From assembly GCA_963377175.1 (NCBI GenBank), contig CAUJNA010002802.1, positions 272,931-336,930 of the forward strand: DNA of 64,000 nt, given 5' to 3'. The translations under genes were made by a program, and so were the position numbers. The stretch comes from Effrenium voratum (lineage: Eukaryota; Sar; Dinophyceae; Suessiales; Symbiodiniaceae). A model generated the notes under the pieces. The model was not told where the DNA came from and made no database searches. It was given only the letters and a program-made list of their open reading frames with translations. How positions within the stretch are numbered: position 1 is the first letter of the stretch; each line of letters opens with the position of its first letter. Below, one piece after another: positions 1 through 12,784 of the stretch.

Positions 1-1093
1 GCGTTCAGAAGGACCTACTTGGAGGTTGGGTTCTGCGTTTTTTTTCTCCTTTTTTTTTAATTGGGTATGCGTGGGGCGGGCTTGATGTCTCTTTCTTTGA
101 GCCAGCTCAAAGATCGTGTGTTGGTGGCCAACTCTCGCTGCTGCATCTTGGGTGTGGCAAAATTCTGGAGTGGTAGCCAGCAGCCAGCGAGAAGCAAGCG
201 AGAAACGGAAGGGCAATAAGGGCGCCTCCAAAGAGAACTAGGTCCCCCAGCAGTGTCCTTTCACCCTTGTTTGCGGCAGGGCTCCCCTACTAAAATAGAC
301 TACAGATAAAAGGGTACCCTTCGTCTAACCTCTCTACTGGAGGACCTAGAGAGGCATGTCGTTCCCCCTACTGTGCTACTCCAAACACACTATTGCTGGG
401 TATGATTATGATGTCAACCTGACAAAAAAACACTGGGTATTTGCCTTGGCAAGCCTTGTTTTCCACAAGATTCCCAAGAAATAGCAGATCTTCCGAGGTT
501 GGGAGAGCCTTCTTAGATACTCCGCTTGACCCTTGCAACCTCAGTAATTACCACACCCTCGGGCAGAGAAATTGGAAGGCTATGGCTTCGCCTCGGGGAC
601 AAGGAACTGCACTGTGGCTCTGAAGGCTCGCAGACCGCAGACCCCGGCAGTTTGGGCAAGCTTTTCATACCCGTCCTTTTTGGCCATGCTTTGGGGGGAA
701 AAACTGACTTGCTGGTTCGGGAATGAGAAATGGAAGACCTCTATAAACAATCCCGTATGGCTTCCTTAAAGGGAATCCTTAGTTTCATTCCCACAAACCG
801 CACTTTTTGACCGCTCATTGTGCCGTTGCATGGCTAGAGTTGTGACTTGCTCCTATTGTTTTCATTGGCGTGAAGGAACCTGACAGATTTCGGCCGCATC
901 TCCATTGGGTTGTTTTGAGCTTTCGAAACCACCAAATCAGACACAAGAGATCCCGGAACACAATCTGACTCATCTCCCCTGCAAGATGTGGGTTCTTGAA
1001 CAGCTCACGGGACGGATTTCGCGGGTTGACTCAACGGTCTTTACCAGTCCAAGAGGTTCCACCTTTTGCCTAGTACCCTGGCGATGTCAACAG
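1..1093. other. no supported gene; repeat half-copy near 284-353
   Basis: I see no exon with a usable reading frame and splice sites here. The stretch around 284-353 (CCCCTACTAAAATAGACTAC followed by a GGGTACCCTT block and a CCTCTCTACTGGAGGA block) recurs at about 42900-42972 with small changes, so it is an interspersed repeat. Confidence 0.5.
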
Positions 1094-2553
1094 GAAATGC
1101 CTCGTTCGAGATGGGCACGCTGCGCAGATGTGTCGGCCGAAGCAATCGCAAGCTGACGCTTAGGCTTTTGGGCTATCCAGTTGAAGCCGCAAGTTATGAC
1201 GAGCTCCGGGGGTGAAACCAGGCGAACCGAACGAAGGTCCCTTTGGCGTCATTTCCCATTTGCCAGACCGCTACCACCACCTCGGCGCCGGCAAGTAGCT
1301 CGCAGCCGAGCCAGTCCAGCGAGGCTTCGGCGGTTCCACTTCAGACCCGTTGACGGCTTCTAAACAGGTCCTGGCAATCATGTGTAGCAGGGTCGCCAAA
1401 TCCACGGCCCAGGCGTTTGTTATCTGTTTCCGTCAAACAAGTGCAACTGGGTGTGTGTGAAGACGTACAATTATTTGTTAGGCTGTTTGACCAGGGTTGT
1501 TCTCTCCAAGGGTTCTGCTCTTTCTTGTTGTTTCCCGAGCAGGCTTGACACAGTTTAGCCTGCCGTTAAGACACGGTGCACGAGTCACCAGCTTTTCTTG
1601 CATGCACGTGTTGAGGAAATAGTTGTTTTACATGCTTGGCCTGCCAGAATCAGCTTGTTGAAAAGGTAAATCACACGTAGTCACATGTAGTCACATTTTT
1701 TGGTTAGTTGCAAGCTGTTGCTCACATGTGCCAGATCTTTGTTCGCAAAGCATGGGACCCAAATCGGACATCGATGCGAGATGTGAGGCTCCATGAATTG
1801 CAGTTCTTGAGAGTTGCTGGTTCAATGAAATATCTGTTCATTCAAATCATGCCGTCGGACGACAACCAAATGCTACCTACTACTAAGTACTTTCTTTTTG
1901 TGATGTCAGCTCGGGACCATAAAATGTCATGTGATTGCCTTGGGAGGCCTGTCATCAGCCCTACTTTTGTCTCATTCGGCCTACTTGATTCCCCAACTAC
2001 CCATCAGCAAGGGAATTCACCTTTGCAATCATTGTAGCAGGTTGGTCACCATCATGTTGGATTGCATATTAACCCACTTTTATGGCAGGGAGTGTTAAGT
2101 CCAGGTACTACCCTAGGGTTCAACCCCCATTAAAAGAATGGCCAGGACTCAATTTGGATGGTCCTTAGGTAAATGGTGAAATATGAACCCAACCATTGGG
2201 GGTAGCTGAACCCCTGGAGGTAAACCCTGGTTAATGAGGGGAACTGAATCCCGGTTTGGCTGTGAGTCAAAACCCATGGTACCATTTTGGGGTTTGCACC
2301 ACCCATTTTAGTCTGCTTGAGTGGTTGGATTGGGATGTTTACTGGGGGTACGATTTGGATTTTGACCCATGGCCATGCCTCCCACCAATTGACATGGAAG
2401 CTTTGGGGTGATGGTTCAGTAAGCTGACCAGAGTTGGTGAGTCTCAAGGGTGCTCGCCAGGCCGCTGCGCCGGGTCTCCAGGCCTCCTGACACGTTGGTG
2501 GGGTCCGGGGTGCGGATACGCTCGCGCTCGAGTCGGTGGCTGCCCGACATGGC
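1094..2553 (+). CDS. two candidate exons of an unrecognised gene
   Basis: Candidate exon 1094-1211 follows CAACAG|GA, reads LRLLGYPVEAASYDELRG at its end and stops at a GT donor in phase 2. Candidate exon 2461 to about 2550 follows CGCCAG|G, is entered in phase 2 and reads PLRRVSRPPDTLVGSGVRIR, ending near a possible GC donor. The phases agree, which is the main support. The minus strand of the second block is also open and protein-like (HRLERERIRTPDPTNVSG), so the strand is uncertain. I recognise no family. These exons might lie upstream of the ERGIC-like gene, but nothing ties them to it. Confidence 0.25.
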
Positions 2554-4201
2554 GTTGGGAATTTTGTGCTCCGAAAAGACAGTCGACCATTTTGAGAAAC
2601 TCCCAACTTTGGGCCGGTTAGCGAATCACCTTTGCCAGCTGATTGGTCCCGTTGAAAAGCATGCGTTTTGGCATGTATACTTTGAGCATCCATGCCTGCG
2701 CTTTGCATGGTCCGCATGATTGCACTCAGTGCCCAAAAATCAAGATTCCAGGAAGATGCTACCGAGTTGTGAAGGAATTCAGCTGGTTGCCAAATTCATG
2801 CCAAGCAACGTGTTCCAATTGTAGATATTTCTGACGCTGTATGTCGGCACTTACCCCATTATTATTGCACGATGCTGCGAGCAAGAGCCTTCTAACATTT
2901 ACCAGCTACATATATATTTATTTGCTAGTAGAATTGATGTTGAAAACAAGTTGTATACCCAATCAATGCTGGGTTTTCTATCTGGCAAGGGTTCTTCCAG
3001 CTCAGACATCCGACCTGATACTGGCAGATCTCCAGGAGCTGAACATTTTCATCCTAGGGATGGCACCTGGCAAAAGTCATGTCCAGCGTTTCACAGAGCC
3101 CGCCTTGCTTTTGACCTTGGTTTACACAGGGGATTGCTTGAGGCATCAAGCTGACATGTTCATGGGTTTTGGAGAAAAGGAAGTATACAGCTGAAGGGGT
3201 ACAAGCTTTGGGTGGTTTTTTTTTCCCCCACGAAACTCCATGATGGCTGACCCGAAACCTCTCTTTCCTGGCCGGAGGCTCCAGCGCGCCGCCTCTCCAG
3301 CCTTGACGACTTCTCCCGCTTCGAGCTGCCTTTAGGGCCGGGGCCGTAGGCTGAGAGAGCGATCCCGGGATCCGTTGGTTGGAGCTGTTTGCCGCACCTC
3401 AAATTTATCCACAAAAAGGCTGGGAAATTCAGCAACCAGAGTTTGGGCTCAAAAACCCATGAAGTTGGAATTGTGTTAGGGTCCAGGCAGAAAAATCGGT
3501 GGCTTGGGGCTTGGTTGTTTGGGTTTTGAACAAACCACGGGGGTGGCTTCCCAAATTTCAGGGTCCCCTTAGACCTTGGAGAAATGCATGCTTGGTTTCC
3601 TGGCCCAAAGCCCTGGGAGTTGTAATCAGGGACGATATTACGAGAAAAAAACCCTCCAATGGGTTTCATTGGCTTCCTCTTGAAGGCAGTGCGTGAATGG
3701 GTTGACGTTGGGTCAGACCAAGCAAAAGCAGCAGCCCGGGCCAAACAGATCCGACAGGCAAAAAGTGACAACTCTCTGCCGGCTTCAAGGGGACATGACG
3801 TGGAACAAGGAAACAATTGCAAGGCTGAGCTGAGTAAGTTCTGCCGGTCTTGTCCTTTTGTTCTTTCCTACAAGTTTCCTCTATGTGGCATGGGTTTCAG
3901 CTTGTATTTGGGTATGGGTCAAAACATGTAGCGGCTACAATGCAACCCCCCCCTCCCCTCCAAGCAGAAACGGTGGTTTTGCTCTTGGTGTCCTTCACGG
4001 CAAGCTGAAGAGGGGTCCAACGCAACAAAAAAGCTAGAGTTCAGTACGATGACTTCCACTTGCTTAAGAATATATTTTTCCCTTGTTGGCTTTAAAAGGA
4101 AATTATCACTACTGGAGATATATTTTTCCAGGGGTCTTAACCAAATGGAAGATGAACACGGTCCGATTTGCATGAAGTTCCCCGTCCAGATGACTCGCCA
4201 G
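2554..4201. other. intergenic or intronic DNA, one weak exon candidate
   Basis: No clear gene. A short open block at about 3292-3350, after GGCTCCAG, reads RRLSSLDDFSRFELPLGPGP. It faintly resembles the N-terminal start of ERGIC/ERV proteins but is too short to call. The remainder is low-similarity DNA with scattered stop codons in all frames. Confidence 0.3.
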
Positions 4202-7200
4202 GTCCATGCTGCACATGCCTATGTTCGAGTGGGACAAAGAGAGTGAGCAGCGCCGCGAGCAGAAGGGCGAGAGCTGTCGCATCCACGGCCACTTCGATTT
4301 GAATAGGCGCGACGTCTTCAAAAAATAACACGGCCAGCAAAAGTACCCCTCCAGGAAACCCCTTGACCCTTAGATCACTAGGTTTCAGGCTCAAGGGATG
4401 TTTTGGGGTGGGACCAAAACCTCGGCCAAGGGGCCCCACCCCACCCCACCCCACCCCACCCCACCCCACCCCACCCCACCCCACCCCACCCCACCCCACC
4501 CCACCCCACCCCACCCCACCCCACCCCAGGCCATTCTAGTGTGGCACTCAACAGAAAGTGCCCTGGTCTGGTAGGGTCACTGGGTGGTTTGGTGTCCTTT
4601 GGTTTTCCTTATGTTTCCTTTGGTTTCGTGTGTTGTCCCTTTACCGGAAACCAATGGTTGCGGCTGCAAGAGCGAGCATGGGGGCCTGACATGCGTTGGC
4701 CTCTCAAAATAGGCATCGACCCCTGAAAGTTGTTGGCTTTCTCAAGTTTGATACAAGAAGGGGGTCACCCAAACAAGGGCTTCCCCAATTAGGAAACGAA
4801 ACAGGGGTTCCCCACCACATCCACATGTCCATCTTGCATGTTTGTTCCGCCGCAGGGTGCCGGGGAACTTTCACATCGGCACTCACGGAGCAACTTTGCC
4901 ATCCTACCTCAACTTCTATGACGATCCAGCGCCGCCTCAACAGAACATGAGGCTGCCAAGCTGGCAAGGAAAAGCAGCGCTTGGATAGCGCTAAGTGCAA
5001 GTGGTGGATAATAGTGGGGACTTATTAACTGGCCCTACTGAGTGGTCCAAGTGGGATATGTGCTGAGGGTTTCTACTGGGCTTTCCTTTCAAGTTGGGCG
5101 ACCTCATCAGCATGTACCCGAGCTTATTAAATAGGGATGCGGTCAGCCTGACGGAAGCTGTGGTTTGTGGAGTTTCTCCAAGCTTGGGGTTTTGTCTTGA
5201 GGGGTTTGAGCTTAACCACAATGCCCGAGTTCTATCGAGGGATTTGAGGGAAAGGGGCCATTTGAGGTTGGACGCCCAGGATGTTTGCCGCGCACCTCGC
5301 TGCCGCCAACAACGTTCCATCACGTTTCACCGCATGTTGTTTTTCTGTTGCAAACTAGAACGATCTCACCTGGGTAAAATGAGCACGCATGATGAAGGTC
5401 CTTTAATTTCCCGAACATTCCTTATTTCCAGTTTGGGCATGGTAGTAAGTTGCCTAGGATGATCTCCTTCCGCAATTTGCTTTGCGCATTATGTGTTCTT
5501 GCATCTTCGCCGGCGTTTTGTTCCACCATCTTTTAAGTGGTATTCGTATAGCGGAACAGGAGAATGAATCCCCGCCTGTACCTATGAACTTCGGGGCACG
5601 TAGAAGCTGGTCCGACATCGATTTCCATGCTGCACTTTTTGGGGGGTCCAAGTCCAAAGAAACACCAGCCCCACTCCAAATTTGTGCAGTGAGTTTCGCT
5701 TCTCTGGGGCTGGTTCCGGGTGTTTTGACTGCATTTGGGGTCCTCAAAGTCAGAAACGGGGGTGTTTCAATTTTTGACCTACACCTAGGGAGTCACTTTG
5801 AAGTGGTAGAACAATGGGGCCAGTGTTTAGACGGGAACTACATGGAGCCAGGCACACGATCCACTCCCTGACCTTTGTGGATGTGTCCGCTCCGGATGGC
5901 ATGTCTCATCCGCTGGACGGCGCCTTGACGGACGGGGCGAAAAGCGTCGCGCGGTTTGAGGTCGGCGGCGGGTTCATCCGGAGGGCCATACTCGCTGCGT
6001 GCTGGATACTGTGGATGGACGAATTCCTGCATCACTTAAGGAACCCTGGAATGATGATGTTTCTGTAAATTCCAACAAACCATGGTTTCCTATGGCTTCA
6101 AAGTGGTGCAGGATTTTGTCCATCCACATTGGCACAGAATCTTTAGTTTGCCCAGTGGTAAACCAAAAGGGGACAGGCAATTGTCTAATCTTATTTAGAG
6201 CTTATCTCAAACGAGAATCCGGGGGATCGCGTTCGCGTTCTACTCGCTGTTGTTTTTTGTTGCGTGGGGACTATAGCGGACTGTACCGAGGCCTGATACA
6301 TCTGTCTTGGTTGGGCTTTGGGCGCTTGCCATTTGTCACGGTCTTGAGCCCTTGAAAGAAGGCGCAAACATATTGAACGCACAGGCTTCGCCATTGCCCC
6401 TGTTGTTCCTTTGTTTAAGGTCATAAGCGTGAAGAGAAGAAAAAACACTTTGGGGGACCTGGTTCGGGTCCGTTTTCTCCGACTGTACCTTGGTCCATTC
6501 GGGAGGACAGGCGGGGAGCTCACTGAATTTCGCGCAACGTTACTTGGCCTTTCAGCCAAGTCGCTCTTCAATTCAATACATCCCGAAAAACGGGCGATCC
6601 TCCAAAAAGGATGGCGTCCCAAAAGTTGCCACCCTCAAGAGCACAGACCACAAACCCAGTGACAGCGTCGCATCCACACCGAGGCTTTGAAAGCCCAAAA
6701 GCCTTCACCTTCCAGTGCCCGATCGAGCCGGGCCGCTGGAAAGGTGGGTTCTGTTGACCACATGTCCAATATTAAATATTTAGGGGTTGGTAGCAGGAAC
6801 TGGTCAAATTTGGCAACATGAGTCTAAAACATCCTTGGCGGTTTTCACCTCCCCGGTTTTCTTTGGCCTTTGGGCAGTGCCTAGCAATTGTAACTTTCGC
6901 CTGGCGGCGTTGACGGCTAAATCAACCTTGTGGAGCTATTGAGGCTGAAACTCATACACGGGTGGCAACAGCGGCTGGTCAAAATATTCAGCAGTTGGTT
7001 GGGTCACGAAAAGGAGTCAGTACCAGAGTCAACTATTATTGACTCTACAGTTAATTCTTCATCCATAGGGTTAGATTAACCTGGGACTGTAAGTCTTGAC
7101 TACCGTTGGGTCACTAGGGTTGATTTGGGAGGGCCATGGGGTGACTCACTGCAACTTTCGCACAAAATGCGGTTGGACTCTCCAAATCTTTCATGCCCAG

Positions 7201-8500
7201 TGCCAGGAACCGCATATGTTTGACCGCGCAGATGGTGTTTTTGTTTCCTCGCCAGGTATTACCTGATGATCACGCCCGTGACCAGACAAAGTGCCGCTTA
7301 TCTTGACCAGTTCGAGTCGGGAAGTTATGGGAAATGGTCAGATTCGTTGGCTCGACTGCTTGACACGAGGTAAACATGGTGAGTTCGACCCTTTCTGGGA
7401 GGGAAGAGCCTGTGGCAGCGCCTTCGGAACAAGGCGTCAGGAGATGCCTATGGCTACCAATACAAGGCAGCCTCCTTCGTCACCAACGAACTGATAGGCG
7501 GGGTTGTTTTCAAGCTTGTTTTGAGCAACCGCAGATGCCCTTGCTTGAAAGGCAGCCCTGAAAACGGAGATAAAAGTATACATTGCAAAACTTGCCGGCT
7601 TTCAAGTCATATTGACCAAGCTGCAGAGGATGTATCCAATCCTGCACGTAATCATAGGCATCCCAGTTGGTGCAGGATTTTGTTCATCCACGGTATGACT
7701 GCGTGTCGTATGGGGTTCGCAAGCAGCTAGAATGGATTCCCCACCGTGAATGGGTTTTGTCAGGCCCTGCCGTCTTCTTCCGCATGGAGATCGACCCCAT
7801 CAGGGTGGTCTATTACACTGAGAGGGTGGATCAGCTTAGCATTTGGAGCGCGTCCCTTCCAAAAGCACAGGGTCGGCCACCTTTTTCTTGCAGCATGATG
7901 AGAGCCCGTGTTTGATGGGCGGTACGCATTTGCCCAAAAGTCCAGGTACTTCTTGAGGGTGCCTTGTGCTACATGATTTTGCAGCAGCGAAATCGATCTT
8001 GGTCTTGCACGTCAATCTTCACTGTCTATGGGGATGGTATCTCTCCAGATCCCAGTCACCTGGGCTGTTCAAAGGCAATCCTTGGCTTGGGTTCAACCTG
8101 AGTGGCTTTCCAATACGGATTCGGGACGGCCAACACTCCATTGGTCCATGTTCAGCCCAGGGTACATAGCTAGCGAGCTCTTGGGTTCCTTCCCTTGGCC
8201 AATGGGAACTTCCAGCGGGTTGGGGCTCAATGAGCTGGGCTGGGTGGACATCTCTGCAGCTCAGAGATCCTGGAATGATGATGTCCCTGTAACTACCAGC
8301 AAAATCCAACAAACGTTATGGTGTCAATCATGGTTTCAAAGCGGTGCAAACGGTTTTGGTCCATGTACAGTAGCTAGCAGATGCTAGCAGCAAAGCCCCT
8401 CGTTTCATGCGGGAGTTTTCTTACTTGCTTGTTTGATGGCTTCGAGGTTCCAACCAGCAAGTTCATCGTGAACGTGTGCGCGGTTGTTGGAGGCTGCATT
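4202..8500 (+). CDS. ERGIC/ERV41-46 family ER-Golgi vesicle protein, six exons (partial)
   Basis: Six exons join in phase: 4202-4306, 4856-4951, 5852-5960, about 7407-7497, 7764-7825 and 8447 to about 8500. In order they carry GESCRIHGHFDLNR, VPGNFHIGTHGATLPSYLNF, HTIHSLTFVDVSAPDG, GYQYKAASFVTNELIG, PAVFFRMEIDPIRVVYYTER and VPTSKFIVNVCAVVGGCIAW. This is the family order: C-x-I-x-G-x-x-x-x-N-R-V-x-G-N-F-H, then the SHTIxxLSF region, then the F-F-x-x-x-x-S/D-P-I-x-V block, then the C-terminal membrane span with CAxxGG. Family members are double-spanning membrane proteins that cycle between ER and Golgi in COPII/COPI vesicles and act in cargo sorting. Introns 1, 2 and 4 begin with GC; introns 3 and 5 begin with GT. 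Exons for the N-terminal membrane span and the very C-terminus were not found. The start of exon 4 is approximate. Confidence 0.85.
4433..4528. repeat. (CCCCA)n microsatellite
   Basis: An uninterrupted pentanucleotide array of about 19 CCCCA units. It lies in the first recognised intron of the ERGIC-like gene, between exons 4202-4306 and 4856-4951. The long PTPPH-type frames through it are repeat artefacts. Confidence 0.95.
6007..6133 (+). mobile_element. MITE-like element, family M1
   Basis: Begins TACTGTGGATGG and ends TTTTGTCCATCCACA, giving imperfect terminal inverted repeats around about 125 bp. The interior has CCTGGAATGATGATG and CCAACAAACCATGGTTTC, shared with the other M1 copies. 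It lies in the third intron of the ERGIC-like gene. No coding capacity. Confidence 0.75.
8262..8364 (+). mobile_element. MITE-like element, family M1, decayed copy
   Basis: Contains CCTGGAATGATGATGTCCCT, AACAAACGTTATGGTGTCAA, CATGGTTTCAAAGCGGTGCA and a right end GTCCATGTACAGTA. The left terminus is not recognisable. A still shorter relic with GGTGCAGGATTTTGTTCATC lies at about 7668-7697. Confidence 0.6.
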
Positions 8501-8539
8501 GCGTGGCTTGGCTTCATTGCGACTCGCTGCTACCCAAAA

Positions 8540-8764
8540 ACCTGCGGTCCCCTTGTGGTGTAATTTTGACCCACACCCAGGTGGCCTTTGGAAGAATGGA
8601 TGGCCCTATGGAATAACACGTCTAAACCAGTGCCATCGATTTCTATTCAAAGTAACCTACAGAAAATGGACACCTATGCTGCTGACGTCCCCTGCTCTGT
8701 TAGTCCATGTTTCCATTTCCCAGGGTTCATTTTGGGTACTTATGTTTGACCCACACCCACCTAT
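8540..8764. repeat. two partial copies of MITE-like family M2
   Basis: At 8540-8582 the reverse complement of the M2 left end is visible (AATTTTGACCCACACCCAG). At 8697-8764 the right half is on the + strand (GTCCATGTTTCCATTTCCCA followed by GTTTGACCCACACCCA). They sit between the last recognised exon of the ERGIC-like gene and the next exon chain. Confidence 0.6.
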
Positions 8765-8887
8765 GGTCAGTGAATCAAAGTTTCGGACCAAGGATCAGCT
8801 CCATGCTTCTGCAAATCCTGGATGCCATGAACGAGTGAGGTGGAGCGGAGACGAGCTCAGGTCTAAAGGAGGTTTCCCCCCGCGCAG

Positions 8888-11800
8888 GAGAAGGAGGACC
8901 AGACACGAGCGAGGAAGGACGAAATCAGCGCGCGGAGAAAGGCTGCCAGCGCGTTTGGGGAAAAGTGGTAAGGACTCTGAGCTTGGTCCGAGGCAATGAA
9001 TGATGCTTTGGACGAAGGCTGTTCTCAGCCATACCCTTAGACTTGAGTTGCTTCGAGTTTTTGGAGGAGGTGCATCTCTCACTCAAGGTTCAACTGGTAG
9101 TTTAAGGGATCAAGGAACCAGTACTTGGGTGTTCGGCAAAGTAAGTAAGTCTTTGGTAACTTAGGTTATATCCCACTTGTGGAGTTAACCTTGTCATTGG
9201 TGGGTTATAACCCGAAGCAAGCGAGTATTTGTCCGGCACATGCCTCGTCGGCGCGGCGCTATAACCGCTGTGTTTTGTCGGCTCCAGCGAATCTCTGGCC
9301 ACGAGAAACGAGGCTTCAGGCCGGGGTCCGGCGGCCCGAGACTTGTCAGCCACCGGGGAACCTTTTGCTTTAAACACATTTGGCAGTGGCTCAAAATTCA
9401 AGAGCTCGGGTTACGCAGGCTTTGTTCCATGTTTCCACTTACCAGGGTTCCTCTTCGGTACCGGTTTTTTGAGCCGTACCCATTTATTTTGAAACGGGTT
9501 CCCCTTTAAACTCAACCAACCAGAACCGAATGCCCTTTTGTCCCCAACTACTTGGTTACTGTGGATGGTTGCGGAATCCATTTCGCACCACCTACGAGAC
9601 CTTGGAATGAAGATTATCCTGTAAATTATGGTTTCAACCATGGTTTTCAAAGTGGTGCAATGAATTTTGTCCATCCACACTACGTGTCCTGTTTAGGTTA
9701 GTTTGGAGAGAAATAAATGGGTTTCACTGGTCTAGATACGTTTTGTTACATTTCCCAGGGCCATCTATTTGTCCAACATGTCACCTAACCTTTCTTTGAG
9801 CAACATACACACACATGAGTCATGAGTCTGAGTTGTTTCATCACACTTACTTGTGGATTTTATGTCCATCCACCATTTATAAGGGCCCCTCTTCAGATTC
9901 ATGGCCACATCAGAGACACACGTTGTGACATTTGACAGCCCTTTTTGAGGTTTCAAAGGAAAGCCAAGCTGAAACCACCAGCTTGGTTGCATTTCCCATT
10001 CTCGGAGCCCACGTAATTCAAACGTACGGCACTGGACCATAAACCCTTGCACCATTCAGTCATTAAACCAGGAAACCATAAGCCAGGAACCACTACTGTA
10101 ATCCATTAAACCATTTGGCAATTACGCCATTAAACTCTGACACCAGAGACCAGCCACAAACAAGCCATCGGTCAATCCGCCAAGCCACGAATTATGAGAC
10201 CAAGCTATAAACCATGAAGCTCTCGAAACCTTACTCCATGCATCTTAAATTTAACCATTTTAGACCACGGGTTATTACTCCATCGATTTAACCATTTTAA
10301 CCCATGGGTTATTCACACAAAGGGAAAGCGGATCTGAAACCGGACGGCCCTTCGACCCCGCTTCGGCCGCTTTCCAGGCGGCCAAGCCATGCTGTGGCTC
10401 GTGCTGCCCGTAGCGCCCGGGGCTCGCTCGGAGCGGATTTGGATTTGGACGGCCTCTTTGCGGGCGGGTGACGTTCGTTTTCGGTTGGGGAAGGAGAGAT
10501 CAGGACTTGGCCATTTGGTTGGATCCTCAGGTACCGCCGTTAAAACAAGGGTTGGGCTCACATTTCACCATGGTGTTTCCGTTTGGGATTGTGGACTAGT
10601 TGGTAACGGATCTTTGGAGTTTAACGTTTTGGGAAGGAAACAGAAAGGATTGTCCGAATTGGACCCACACTAAGTTGTCAACTGTTTGCTGAGGGGTCAG
10701 CAGCAACAAAAACTTGTTGGGATAAATACGTGGTCCGACCATTAAGAAGGGTCCCGCTATGATTCGCCAGTCCTTGAATCGAAGGGAGCAGATCACCTTG
10801 GGTAGCCAGCTGGAAGGTTTGGGGCAATCCACCTGAGCCACAATCAAAACCCGGGTAGATGAAGGTTAGTAAGGGGGCAGTCCCAGCCAGAAATAGTCGC
10901 GGCCGCCTTTTTACTTCTTTACATTTACATGGTTCTGGTTAGACCATTTTAATACCGGGTTTGGTTGTGACTCACGTAAGAACCTGTCCGGGCTTTTGGG
11001 CCCAGGCTATACCTCTTCCGCAACCGCCTGGCCACGCTCACTGCCTCGCTGCCTCCGCAGAAGTGGGGAAGCCCGGACGGTCCTGCGACTGCCTCCACCG
11101 GAAAGGGTAACCTCAAAAAAGCAAACAAGCCCATGTCCAAAACGTCAGGAAAGTGGTCGTTCGGGGGAAGAGGTGCAATTCGGGCTCTTTGTAAAGGTCA
11201 AGGCGTTCCTAGAGGTGCTTCTCTTGGTGGCTCCCTGCCATCCGGTTCCTTAGCTTTGCAGGTTTGTATAAATAGGGTTTAGTGGTAGTTAACCCATGAA
11301 AAGCCAAAACTCTTGCAGGGAACCAGACAACGGGCAGCCCAGACTCCTGGATTTGCCTTCAGGGTGCCTGACTTGTGGCCATGGTGTTCGTGGATCGGCG
11401 CATGAATGGGGCGATTCAAAGGCCGTCCAGAGAAATCCCTTGATACTGTGGATGGTTGCGAGTCATCCCTTTCACACCTACCAAGCCATGGAAAGATTCG
11501 ATTCCCCTGTAAATACCAACAAACCATGGTTTCAACCATGGCCCGAAAGTGGTGCCATGAATTTCGTCCAGCAACAGTAAGGCCTTGCTTAGGGCTTAAG
11601 GTCTTTGAGCTCCCTCCCTCCAGCCCAGGATGCCATGACCCACAGGTGAAACCACGGATATGTCTGGAGGGGTGTTCAAAATCAACCCGTTGCCCAAAAG
11701 AAGGGCGCCTCTTTTTCCGCAGCTGAAAGCTCTGGTTTCGGGTTCCAGGAGTTCAGGGGCTGCTGGGTCCCGATACCACGGAAAGTTGTGTAAGTGCAGA

Positions 11801-12688
11801 AGAAAACAAGCAGCGCCCCTCTTTCTGGAGGGTTGCGTCCGTAAAAAAAAAAAAACTAGTCACCAAAAAAACAAAGTGTTTCTTGTCCTCACCAAAAAAG
11901 CAGTGCTTTTTCTCACCAACAGAAGGCGAGTTGTTTGTTTCTGAGTGTGATTTTTCTAAGTCGTTCGGACTGAGGACGGTCTTCCAGGGGCACTTGGCCA
12001 CACTGGTCTTTGCGCTGCAGGGCACCCAGATGTTGAAGCGGAGGTTGCTGGGTGACCGGAATGGTACTACTCTGGGGTAGACTTAGGATACATTTTACAT
12101 TTTACCAGTGACTCAAAGTGAAGCAAACAATAAAATATACATTCTATAACTGGGCCTAACTCTAATCATGTACTGTGGATGCTTTGAAAAGGAAGACCAA
12201 AAGGAAGCCCAGATCCATCTTAGGGGATCCAACCCATGAGAAAAGACAGAACACATGTATCGCAAGGCGAGAAAGGGGTCAACATACTGTATGCAAGTAT
12301 TACCCTGCGATTCAGTGTTTCCACCATCAACACAAGGATTGAGCTCATATTGCAGCACCAGAACATTTCCATTCAGGATTGGCATCATCTAAATTGGCTC
12401 ATCCATAATTTTAATGAGGGTTGAACTTCTATAGGGACTAATGTTGATGGTTGCGAAATCCAGTTCGATCCACGAAATGAAGCTGTGGCGGCATGGTATG
12501 TTGGTATGTACAAGCGAATCAAATCATTCCAGGGATTCTTTGGTGGTGCAGGATTTCGTCCATCCACGGTATCAGGGCATAAATGGTTGGAATCAGGTTG
12601 TGGCTAGCGCGAAAGCAAGTTGAGTCATCATCATCATCATCATCGTCATCATCAGCAGCAGCAGCAGCATCACCATCACCATCATCAT

Positions 12689-12784
<96 letters not shown>

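Noticed and set aside
4137..4726. Gly/Trp-rich and Pro/His-rich ORFs
   Set aside because: Translations of the (CCCCA)n array in an intron of the ERGIC-like gene.
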